From positions 372,001 through 436,000 of the forward strand of contig NZ_QJRC01000098.1 of NCBI RefSeq assembly GCF_013393325.1: a stretch of 64,000 bases of DNA, written 5' to 3'. The notes beneath the pieces are model-generated. The model did no database searches and was not told the DNA's origin. It saw only the letters and a list, made by a program, of their open reading frames with translations. How positions within the stretch are numbered: the stretch's first letter is position 1; each line of letters begins with the position of its first letter. This document shows, piece by piece, positions 52,100-59,178 of this stretch. The translations under genes and the position numbers were made by a program. Origin of the DNA: Pseudomonas hunanensis. GTDB taxonomy: Bacteria; Pseudomonadota; Gammaproteobacteria; Pseudomonadales; Pseudomonadaceae.

Positions 52100-52849
52100 T
52101 TAGATTACCTTCGCTTCGTTCTTCAGCTTCTCGACCAGTTCGGCCACCGATTTAACCTTGATGCCAGCGCTGCGAGCAGCCGGGGCTTCAACCTTCACGG
52201 TTTTGTTGGTGGAGGCGAGGGATACGCCCAGCGCGTCTGGAGTAACGGTTTCCAGCGGCTTTTTCTTGGCCTTCATGATGTTCGGCAGCGACGCGTAGCG
52301 TGGCTCGTTCAGGCGCAGGTCGGTGGTGACGATCGCTGGCAGGTTCAGCGCAACGGTCTGCAGGCCGCCATCGATTTCACGGGTGACGTTCAGCTTGTCG
52401 CCAGCCAGTTCGACCTTGGAGGCGAAGGTACCCTGAGCGTAGCCGGTCAGCGCGGCCAGCATCTGGCCGGTCTGGTTGTTGTCGCTGTCGATGGCCTGTT
52501 TGCCAAGGATCACCAGCTGCGGCTGCTCTTTGTCGACAACGGCTTTCAGGGCCTTGGCCACGGCCAGGGAGTTCAGCTCATCAGCGGCCTCGACCAGGAT
52601 GGCACGGTCGGCACCCAGGGCCAGGGCGGTACGCAGTTGCTCCTGGGCAGTGGTCGGGCCGACGGAAACGACGACGATCTCGGTCGCAACGCCTTTTTCC
52701 TTCAGGCGCACGGCTTCTTCCACGGCGATTTCGCAGAAGGGGTTCATGGACATCTTGACGTTAGCAAGGTCGACGCCGGAGTTGTCCGCTTTGACGCGAA
52801 CCTTGACGTTGTAGTCGACCACTCGTTTGACAGCTACAAGAACCTTCAT
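52100..52849 (-). CDS. etfB: Electron transfer flavoprotein beta subunit
   Basis: A 249-residue EtfB. MKVLVAVKRVVDYNVKVRV is the standard N-terminus; the AMP-binding region has LGADRAILVE and the recognition loop is near LNLPAIVTTDLRLNEPRYASL. Forms the heterodimer with EtfA. It has a long upstream region shared with the divergent etf-QO gene. Confidence 0.97.
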   Translation of the reverse strand: MKVLVAVKRVVDYNVKVRVKADNSGVDLANVKMSMNPFCEIAVEEAVRLKEKGVATEIVVVSVGPTTAQEQLRTALALGADRAILVEAADELNSLAVAKALKAVVDKEQPQLVILGKQAIDSDNNQTGQMLAALTGYAQGTFASKVELAGDKLNVTREIDGGLQTVALNLPAIVTTDLRLNEPRYASLPNIMKAKKKPLETVTPDALGVSLASTNKTVKVEAPAARSAGIKVKSVAELVEKLKNEAKVI

Positions 52850-53224
52850 GGATTCCTCGTTACTCTCCGGTGAATAGATAGTCGCCTGGGGCTGAGCCCG
52901 GCGATGCGCGTGGGTACAAGGGCACCTCTAAAGACGTGTCGGGAGGCAGTAACTTCACCGTGACCGAACAGTCTTGTTCGGACCATTGCGACAAATACTC
53001 ACGGGTCATTTTCTGTCGTGGCGTGTAAACTCCACTACAAACCGGCCTAAGCCCGCAAAACCCTGCTCCACACCTGGTCTTTAGAGGTGTACCTGCGCCC
53101 GGCTGCAAGCCTACGGCGAACGTAAAACCGCTCGTATCTTGACCGCAACACCCAATCCGGTCAATACGGCAAATCGGTCACCCTCCAGCCGCGTACCTGT
53201 GATTTTACTGGCCTGCGGCAAATT
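52850..53224. other. Non-coding part of the etfB/etf-QO divergent region
   Basis: About 375 bases upstream of etfB. It holds the 18-bp dyad CCGAACA-GTCT-TGTTCGG (52964-52981) and a 13-bp inverted pair CACCTCTAAAGAC (52923-52935) / GTCTTTAGAGGTG (53077-53089). A minus-strand frame of 82 codons crosses it but has no ribosome-binding site and ends at the etfB leader. The etfB promoter was not located. Confidence 0.55.
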
Positions 53225-53238
53225 CAAACAAACGTTTG
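53225..53238. promoter_or_regulatory. PsrA-like operator upstream of etf-QO
   Basis: CAAAC-AAAC-GTTTG fits the PsrA box (C/G)AAAC-N2-4-GTTT(C/G), and it includes the 12-bp palindrome ACAAACGTTTGT. It abuts the -35 element of the etf-QO promoter. PsrA is a fatty-acid-responsive TetR regulator; etf genes have been reported among its targets in P. aeruginosa (from memory). Confidence 0.65.
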
Positions 53239-53240
53239 TA

Positions 53241-53269
53241 TTGGACCCGCCAAGTGGTGTAGATATAAT
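53241..53269 (+). promoter_or_regulatory. Sigma70-type promoter of etf-QO
   Basis: TTGGAC (53241-53246), a 17-base spacer, and TATAAT (53264-53269). Predicted start near 53276 and a leader of about 124 bases. Confidence 0.72.
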
Positions 53270-53399
53270 GCGCGGCCAAGACAAAACGGTGTAGTCCGTC
53301 ATTTGCGCAGCTACAGTTTCGCTCCCGTGATGAGCCACTGCGCGCAAGCACCCATAAGACCAAGCAACAGCACGAGCCTTGATGAGTAGGAGAGAACCA

Positions 53400-55064
53400 G
53401 TGGAACGCGAATACATGGAATTCGACGTGGTCATCGTCGGCGCCGGCCCGGCAGGCCTGTCCGCCGCCTGCCGCCTGAAGCAGAAGGCCGCCGAAGCCGG
53501 TAGCGAGATCAGCGTCTGCGTGGTGGAAAAAGGCTCTGAAGTCGGCGCCCACATCCTCTCCGGCGCGGTGTTCGAACCGCGCGCCCTGAACGAACTGTTC
53601 CCCGACTGGAAGGAACTCGGCGCGCCACTGAACACCGAGGTCAAGCGCGACGACATCTATGTGCTCAAGGATGCCGGCAGCGCGACCAAAGTGCCCGACC
53701 TGTTCGTGCCCAAGACCATGCACAACCATGGCAACTACATCATCTCGCTGGGTAACCTGTGCCGCTGGCTGGCCCAGCAGGCCGAGAACCTGGGCGTCGA
53801 AGTCTACCCAGGCTTCGCCGCCCAGGAAGCACTGTTCGATGAAAACGGCGTGGTGCGCGGTATCGTCACCGGTGACATGGGTGTGGACCGTGAAGGCCAC
53901 CCGAAAGACGGTATGTATACCCCGGGAATGGAGCTGCGTGGCAAATACACCCTGTTTGCCGAAGGTTGCCGTGGCCATATCGGCAAGCAACTGATCAAGC
54001 GCTTCAACCTGGACAACGAGTCCGATGTGCAGCACTACGGCATCGGCCTGAAGGAAATCTGGGAAATCGACCCGGCCAAGCACGAACAGGGCCTGGTGGT
54101 GCACACCGCCGGCTGGCCGCTGGATGTGGTGGCCAAGGACAACACCGGTGGCTCGTTCCTCTATCACCTGGAGAACAACCAGGTGGTAGTCGGTTTGATC
54201 GTCGACCTGTCCTACGCCAACCCGTACCTGTCGCCATTCGACGAATTCCAGCGCCTGAAGCACCACCCGGTGATCAGCCAGTACCTCGAAGGTGGCAAGC
54301 GCATCAGCTACGGTGCTCGCGCCCTGGCCAAGGGCGGCATCAACTCGCTGCCGAAAATGGTCTTCAACGGTGGCGCGCTTATCGGTTGCGACCTAGGCAC
54401 CATGAACGTGGCCAAGATCAAAGGCAGCCACACCGCGATGAAGTCCGGCATGCTTGCCGCCGAAGCGGTAGCAGACGCCCTGATTGCCGGCAGCGAAGGC
54501 GGTGACCAGTTGAACAGCTACGTCAGTGCCTTCAAGGCCAGCTGGCTGTACGAAGAACTGTTCGCCAGTCGCAACTTCGGCCCGGCTATGCACAAGTTCG
54601 GCCCGCTTCTGGGGGCCGCGTTCAACTATGTCGACCAAAACTGGTTCGGCGGCAAGCTGCCGTTCACCCTGCACGACACCAAGCCGGACTACGCCTGCCT
54701 CAAGCTGGCCGCCGACTCGAAAAAAATCGACTACCCGAAACCGGACGGCAAGCTCAGCTTCGACAAACTCAGCTCGGTATTCCTTTCCAGCACCAACCAC
54801 GAAGAGGAACAACCCTGCCACCTGAAGCTGACCGACCCAAGCATTCCGATCGCCAGCAACCTGCCGCTGTACGACGAGCCGGCCCAGCGCTACTGCCCGG
54901 CGGGCGTGTACGAAGTGGTCACCCAGGAAGACGGCAACAAGCGCTTCCAGATCAATGCGCAGAACTGCGTGCACTGCAAGACCTGCGACATCAAGGACCC
55001 GGCCCAGAACATCACTTGGGTCACCCCTGAAGGCGCTGGCGGGCCGAACTACCCGAACATGTAA
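53400..55064 (+). CDS. Electron transfer flavoprotein-ubiquinone oxidoreductase
   Basis: A 554-residue membrane-associated enzyme. N-terminal FAD motif VVIVGAGPAGLSAACRL; ubiquinone/FAD regions with GAHILSGAVFEPRAL; C-terminal 4Fe-4S ligands in YCPAGVYE and NCVHCKTCDIKDP. It passes electrons from ETF to ubiquinone. The start is a GTG at 53400 with AGGAGA at good spacing; ATG/TTG codons six and seven codons upstream lack one. The family length agrees. Followed by a terminator. Confidence 0.96.
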   Translation: MEREYMEFDVVIVGAGPAGLSAACRLKQKAAEAGSEISVCVVEKGSEVGAHILSGAVFEPRALNELFPDWKELGAPLNTEVKRDDIYVLKDAGSATKVPDLFVPKTMHNHGNYIISLGNLCRWLAQQAENLGVEVYPGFAAQEALFDENGVVRGIVTGDMGVDREGHPKDGMYTPGMELRGKYTLFAEGCRGHIGKQLIKRFNLDNESDVQHYGIGLKEIWEIDPAKHEQGLVVHTAGWPLDVVAKDNTGGSFLYHLENNQVVVGLIVDLSYANPYLSPFDEFQRLKHHPVISQYLEGGKRISYGARALAKGGINSLPKMVFNGGALIGCDLGTMNVAKIKGSHTAMKSGMLAAEAVADALIAGSEGGDQLNSYVSAFKASWLYEELFASRNFGPAMHKFGPLLGAAFNYVDQNWFGGKLPFTLHDTKPDYACLKLAADSKKIDYPKPDGKLSFDKLSSVFLSSTNHEEEQPCHLKLTDPSIPIASNLPLYDEPAQRYCPAGVYEVVTQEDGNKRFQINAQNCVHCKTCDIKDPAQNITWVTPEGAGGPNYPNM

Positions 55065-55093
55065 GGGCTCTGCCCTTGCGCTGACAAATAGCC

Positions 55094-55121
55094 CCCGGTT
55101 CTCTCGAGCCGGGTTTTTTTT
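55094..55121 (+). terminator. Intrinsic terminator of etf-QO
   Basis: CCCGGTTC/GAGCCGGG stem (one G-T pair) with a short loop, followed by eight T. The next 120 bases to the MFS gene show nothing else. Confidence 0.88.
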
Positions 55122-55244
55122 GTTGTGAAAATGCGTCTGGGCTGCGAAGTGCTCGCCGTGACAGGTTCTGCGCCTATCAGATCGAACGCCGAGCGGGCGG
55201 AGCTCGGTTCATGCCCTGCTACACACTCCGAGATATGCGCCTGC

Positions 55245-56570
55245 TCATTTGTCACCACACATGATCGGCATCGGCTCCGCCGCAAACGCCAGCGGCTCCC
55301 GGCGCCCGAAATACAATGCGGTCAGCAACCCTACCGCGCCCATTACCAGACAAAACCCGGCACACACCCACGGACTCCACGGCATCAATGCAATCAGTGC
55401 CAGCGGGGTGGTGCTGGCCCACAGTGCATAGGCCACGTTGTAGGTGAAGGAAATGCCCGACACGCGGATCTCAGCCGGGAACAGCCCGACCATCACCGAT
55501 GGCACCACCCCTACCACCCCGCAACTCAACCCCGCCAGCGCATAGGCCAGCCAGGTCATGCCCCACTGCCCCACCAGGCTGGCGTACAGCGCGCCGATAC
55601 CCAGCGGCAACAGCAGGCTGTAGAGCATCAGCGCACGCCAGGCGCCCACACGGTCGACCAGCAGCCCAGCCAGCACGCAGCCGATGTTGAGGAAGACGAT
55701 GCCCACACTGCTCAAGGCAAAGGTGTGCCCGGCACTCATGCCGAAACGCTGCTGCATCACCGTCGGCGTGATCACTACCAGCACCACAACCGCCGAGGTC
55801 AGCACACAGGTCAGCAGCGCGGCCGGGATCAACGCCTGGCGGTGCTCGCTCAGCACCCGCCGCAGCGGGAACTTCACCGGCTGCTCCTGACGCGCGCGCA
55901 GGGCAAGGAACACCGGCGTTTCGCTGAGCCAGCGGCGCAGCCATACGCCGATCACGCCAAATACCCCACCCAGCAGGAACGGGTAACGCCAGGCGTAATC
56001 GAGGATTTCCTGCGGGGTGAACAGCTGCGCCAGCAGGGTCGCGGTCAGTGCCCCCAACAGGTAGCCGAAGGTCAGCCCGGCCTGCAGGAAGCCAAGGGCA
56101 TAGCCGCGCCGCCCGGCGGGTGCATGCTCGGCGACGAAGGTCCAGGCACTCGGCACCTCGCCCCCCACCGCCGCGCCCTGCAGAATACGCAGGGCCAGCA
56201 GGATCAGCGGCGCGGCATAACCGATGTCGGCGTAGGTGGGCATCACCCCGATCAGCAGGCACGGCAGGGCCATCATCAGGATACTCAGGCTGAAGACCCG
56301 CTTGCGCCCCAGATGATCGGCAAAGTGTGCCATCAGGATGCCGCCCAGCGGCCGCGCCAGGTAGCCGGTGACGAAGATGCCAAAGCTTTGCAACAGCCGC
56401 AGCCATTCGGGCATCTCGGGCGGGAAAAACAGCTGGCTGAGGGTCAGCGCGAAGAACACGAAAATGATGAAGTCGTAGATTTCCAGCGCGCCGCCCAGCG
56501 CCGCCAGGCCCAGGGTCCGATGGTCGCCGCGGCTGAACCGGGGCGGGCGAGCGGTATCGATGGCAGTCAT
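55245..56570 (-). CDS. MFS transporter, metabolite:H+ symporter-like
   Basis: A 441-residue 12-helix transporter. The N-terminus has GGALEIYDFIIFVFFA (the Asp-containing MHS first helix) and the loop 2-3 signature ADHLGRKRVFSLSI. The GRRGYALGFLQAGLTFGYLLG segment, quoted in part, is typical of the metabolite:H+ symporter family (citrate, alpha-ketoglutarate, proline/betaine). Substrate unknown. It is convergent with etf-QO. Confidence 0.9.
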   Translation of the reverse strand: MTAIDTARPPRFSRGDHRTLGLAALGGALEIYDFIIFVFFALTLSQLFFPPEMPEWLRLLQSFGIFVTGYLARPLGGILMAHFADHLGRKRVFSLSILMMALPCLLIGVMPTYADIGYAAPLILLALRILQGAAVGGEVPSAWTFVAEHAPAGRRGYALGFLQAGLTFGYLLGALTATLLAQLFTPQEILDYAWRYPFLLGGVFGVIGVWLRRWLSETPVFLALRARQEQPVKFPLRRVLSEHRQALIPAALLTCVLTSAVVVLVVITPTVMQQRFGMSAGHTFALSSVGIVFLNIGCVLAGLLVDRVGAWRALMLYSLLLPLGIGALYASLVGQWGMTWLAYALAGLSCGVVGVVPSVMVGLFPAEIRVSGISFTYNVAYALWASTTPLALIALMPWSPWVCAGFCLVMGAVGLLTALYFGRREPLAFAAEPMPIMCGDK

Positions 56571-56642
56571 GGCAGGTTCCGCAAATCGGCAAAGGGCAAG
56601 AGCATAACAAATAGCCGCCCTGTTGCCCCGACCGCGATGCCG

Positions 56643-57122
56643 CTAGCGGTTGAACACCGTCTGCGCGAAGTTGGCCCTCGGCCGTGGCCGCAGGGTGTTT
56701 GCCTGCAGGGTGCCCGGTAGCGGCAACTTGCCGACCAGCAGCGGTGCGTCGATGATCGCCATGAACGACTCCAGCGCCTCGTTATCGGGCACCTGTGGCA
56801 GGCTCAGGCTCACAGCCTGGCGCTCGGTCTGCGGCACCGCAGGCACTTTCAACTGGCTGGAGTGGTAAAGCAGGGCGTGCTGGATCTGAGTGCTGACGCG
56901 GCAGAAACGTGCCAGGTCAACCCCGACATGGCTGGCCAACTCGATGTTGCCCAGCAGCAGGTGAAAGGGCTGCAAGGCGCACTGCACCAGCCGCTGCAGC
57001 TCCTCGAAGCTGTCCACGGGGGCGATTCGGTAGTAGCCCAGGCCATTGAGCAGCCGCTCCAGCTGCAAGCGCTGACAGGGGTGCGCGTCGGCGATGAGAA
57101 TGCGCAGGGTCTTGTTTGCCAT
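56643..57122 (-). CDS. Receiver-like protein lacking the phosphorylatable aspartate
   Basis: A 159-residue protein starting MANKTLRILIADAHPCQRLQ. Residues about 6-120 follow the receiver fold: ILIADAHP has only one of the two usual acidic residues (D12, A13), and the phosphoacceptor position in FHLLLGNIEL is Asn59. The last 35 residues carry no recognisable output domain. It is thus a candidate pseudo-receiver acting by protein contact. It ends 169 bases downstream of fpvI on the same strand. Function unknown. Confidence 0.78.
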   Translation of the reverse strand: MANKTLRILIADAHPCQRLQLERLLNGLGYYRIAPVDSFEELQRLVQCALQPFHLLLGNIELASHVGVDLARFCRVSTQIQHALLYHSSQLKVPAVPQTERQAVSLSLPQVPDNEALESFMAIIDAPLLVGKLPLPGTLQANTLRPRPRANFAQTVFNR

Positions 57123-57291
57123 GATCGGACCTGGGCAGTGGGGTAATGGGTGCATTCCATGACCAAACTGCGCCAATTACGGCTACTGACAGGGCCACGC
57201 CCGGCAGCGGTCTTAACTGAATAGAAGTCGGGAAAGCCGCATAAATCAAGTGATTGACTGACGGAATTTTCATTTTCCTTTAACCCGGCAA

Positions 57292-57768
57292 TCACGATTC
57301 CCACTCTCGCATGCGCAGCCGGCAGTGCTTCATGGCATTGACGATGTGCTTTTCCACCAGGCTACGGGATATGCCCAAGTGCTCGGCAATCTGCTGGTGC
57401 GACAGGCCTTCGAGCTTGCGCAGCAGAAAGCAGTCGCGGCAGATCTTGCTCAGTTCATCCAGCGCGCGCTGCATCAGCGCCAGGCGCTGGTCCAGCTGCA
57501 TGTCGTGGGCCGGCGCCGGGCTGTGCCAACGTTCGTCGCTGTCCAGCACCTCCAGCGGCTCGGCCTGGCGCACCAGGTGGCGCCGGTGGCGGTCGACCAC
57601 CAGGTTGAGCGCGGTGCGGTAGAGAAAGGCGCGTGGGTGCTCGATGCGCTCGGCGTCAGTGCGCTCCAGCACCCGCAGGTAAGCATCGTGTGCCACGTCC
57701 TCGGCGGCCTGGCGACTGCCCAGGCGCGCGGAGAGGAAACCCACCAGTTCGCGATAGTAATGTTCCAC
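57292..57768 (-). CDS. fpvI: ECF sigma factor, FpvI-like
   Basis: A 158-residue iron-starvation ECF sigma factor. Region 2 has AAEDVAHDAYLRVLER and HPRAFLYRTALNLVVDRHRR; region 4 has CRDCFLLRKLEGLSHQQIAEHLGISRSLVEKHI. Synteny (beside pvdRT-opmQ and pvdP) matches P. aeruginosa fpvI, the sigma factor for the ferripyoverdine receptor gene fpvA. It reads from a GTG at 57768 with AGG seven bases upstream. A Fur-like box lies about 90 bases upstream. The anti-sigma gene fpvR, which adjoins fpvI in P. aeruginosa, is absent here. Confidence 0.85.
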   Translation of the reverse strand: MEHYYRELVGFLSARLGSRQAAEDVAHDAYLRVLERTDAERIEHPRAFLYRTALNLVVDRHRRHLVRQAEPLEVLDSDERWHSPAPAHDMQLDQRLALMQRALDELSKICRDCFLLRKLEGLSHQQIAEHLGISRSLVEKHIVNAMKHCRLRMREWES

Positions 57769-57855
57769 GACGTTACCTGAGAGGTCCTGCCAGCTTTTGC
57801 CAGAAAGCCCTTTCAGGCAGCAACGCGGGACCGAGTGATGTCAACGTGCGATCTT

Positions 57856-57874
57856 ACAAATTATAATTATTCTC
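57856..57874 (-). promoter_or_regulatory. Fur-like box upstream of fpvI
   Basis: On the minus strand GAGAATAATTATAATTTGT matches 12 of 19 positions of the classical Fur box, with the repeated (G/A)AATAAT-type half sites. It overlaps TATAAT, a possible -10 element. This predicts iron repression of fpvI. Confidence 0.6.
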
Positions 57875-57914
57875 AGCAACAAGGGCTGCAAGACGCACGT
57901 TCACTCACCCTCGC

Positions 57915-57938
57915 TAAATCCCCCTCTAGCGCTTTCGT
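57915..57938 (+). promoter_or_regulatory. PvdS-type iron-starvation promoter of pvdRT-opmQ
   Basis: Exact TAAAT (57915-57919), 16-base spacer, CGT (57936-57938), with the extended GCTAAATCCC form of the IS box. Transcription should start within about 10 bases, before the pvdR ATG at 58006. Confidence 0.82.
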
Positions 57939-58005
57939 CTATCTGGCACCCGGTATGCGCCTGACCCTGGCTACGCATACCCACACCCCTTGGCTGGATG
58001 TCTGC

Positions 58006-59178
58006 ATGAGACCTTTAACCAACACCCGTCGCCGTGTGCTGCTCACTGGCCTGGGCCTGCTCGGCCTCGGCAGCCTGCTGGCCTGGAAGGCGCTGCCCTA
58101 TGGCGCGCAGCCGCTGAGCACCGTCGCCGTAACCCGCGCCGACATCGAAAGCAGCGTGACCGCGCTGGGCACCTTGCAACCGCGACGTTACGTGGACGTT
58201 GGCGCCCAGGCCTCCGGGCAGATCCACAAGCTGCACGTTGAAGTCGGCGACAGTGTGCGCAAAGGCCAGTTGCTGGTCGAGATCGACCCTTCCACCCAGC
58301 AGGCGCGGCTGGATGCCGGGCGCTTCTCGATCGACAACCTCAAGGCCCAGCTGGCCGAACAACGCGCGCAGTACCTGTTGGCCCAGCAGCAGCTCAAGCG
58401 CCAGCGCGACCTGGCCGCCGCCGGCGCCACCCGAGACGAAGACGTGCAAACCGCCGCCGCGCAGTTGAAAGTCACCCAGGCGCGCATCGACATGTTCCTG
58501 GCGCAGATCCGCCAGGCCCAGGCCAGCCTGCGCAGCGACGAAGCCGAGTTAGGCTACACGCGCATCTACGCGCCCATGGACGGCACGGTGGTGGCAGTGG
58601 ATGCCCGCGAGGGGCAAACCCTCAACGCCCAGCAGCAAACCCCATTGATCCTGCGTATCGCCAAGCTTTCGCCAATGACCGTGTGGGCCCAGGTGTCAGA
58701 GGCCGACATCGGCAAGGTCAAACCGGGCATGACCGCCTATTTCACCACCCTGGCCGGCGGCAAACGCCGCTGGACCAGCACCGTGCGGCAAGTGCTGCCA
58801 ATCCCGCCCAAGCCCCTGGAGCAGGCCAGCCAGGGCGGCGGCAGCCCGGCCAGCGTCAGCAATGGCAGCGCCGGCAGCCAGGTGGTGCAGTACAGTGTGC
58901 TGCTGGATGTCGATAACCCGGACGGCGCGCTGATGGCCGAGATGACCACGCAAGTGTTCTTCGTTGCAGGCACCGCCAGCCAGGTGCTGACCGTGCCGCT
59001 GGCCGCGCTGGATGACGGCGACGGCCTGCGCCTGGCGCGTGTGCTGACCGGCGACGGCAAGGTGGAACAGCGCCAGGTGCGCACCGGGCTCAGCGACCGT
59101 TTGCGGGTACAGGTGCTGGACGGCCTGAGCGAAGGCGAGCGCCTGGTCATCGGCGCCCCCGCCGTGAGTGGAGGCTGA
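58006..59178 (+). CDS. pvdR: PvdR periplasmic adaptor of the pyoverdine export pump
   Basis: A 390-residue MacA-like membrane-fusion protein. N-terminal membrane anchor (RVLLTGLGLLGLGSLLAW), a biotinyl-lipoyl-like half (VDVGAQASGQIHKLHVEVGD), long coiled-coil hairpin about residues 95-190, and the second half with APMDGTVVAVDAREGQTLN. With PvdT and OpmQ it forms the tripartite pump that secretes pyoverdine and recycles it from the periplasm. The start at 58006 is preferred over an in-frame ATG at 57955 because family homology begins there. PvdT begins directly after the stop. Confidence 0.9.
   Translation: MRPLTNTRRRVLLTGLGLLGLGSLLAWKALPYGAQPLSTVAVTRADIESSVTALGTLQPRRYVDVGAQASGQIHKLHVEVGDSVRKGQLLVEIDPSTQQARLDAGRFSIDNLKAQLAEQRAQYLLAQQQLKRQRDLAAAGATRDEDVQTAAAQLKVTQARIDMFLAQIRQAQASLRSDEAELGYTRIYAPMDGTVVAVDAREGQTLNAQQQTPLILRIAKLSPMTVWAQVSEADIGKVKPGMTAYFTTLAGGKRRWTSTVRQVLPIPPKPLEQASQGGGSPASVSNGSAGSQVVQYSVLLDVDNPDGALMAEMTTQVFFVAGTASQVLTVPLAALDDGDGLRLARVLTGDGKVEQRQVRTGLSDRLRVQVLDGLSEGERLVIGAPAVSGG

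Noticed and set aside
52860..53108. An 82-codon minus-strand frame in the etfB leader
   Set aside because: No ribosome-binding site, no family, and it lies in the non-coding upstream region; kept only as a note.
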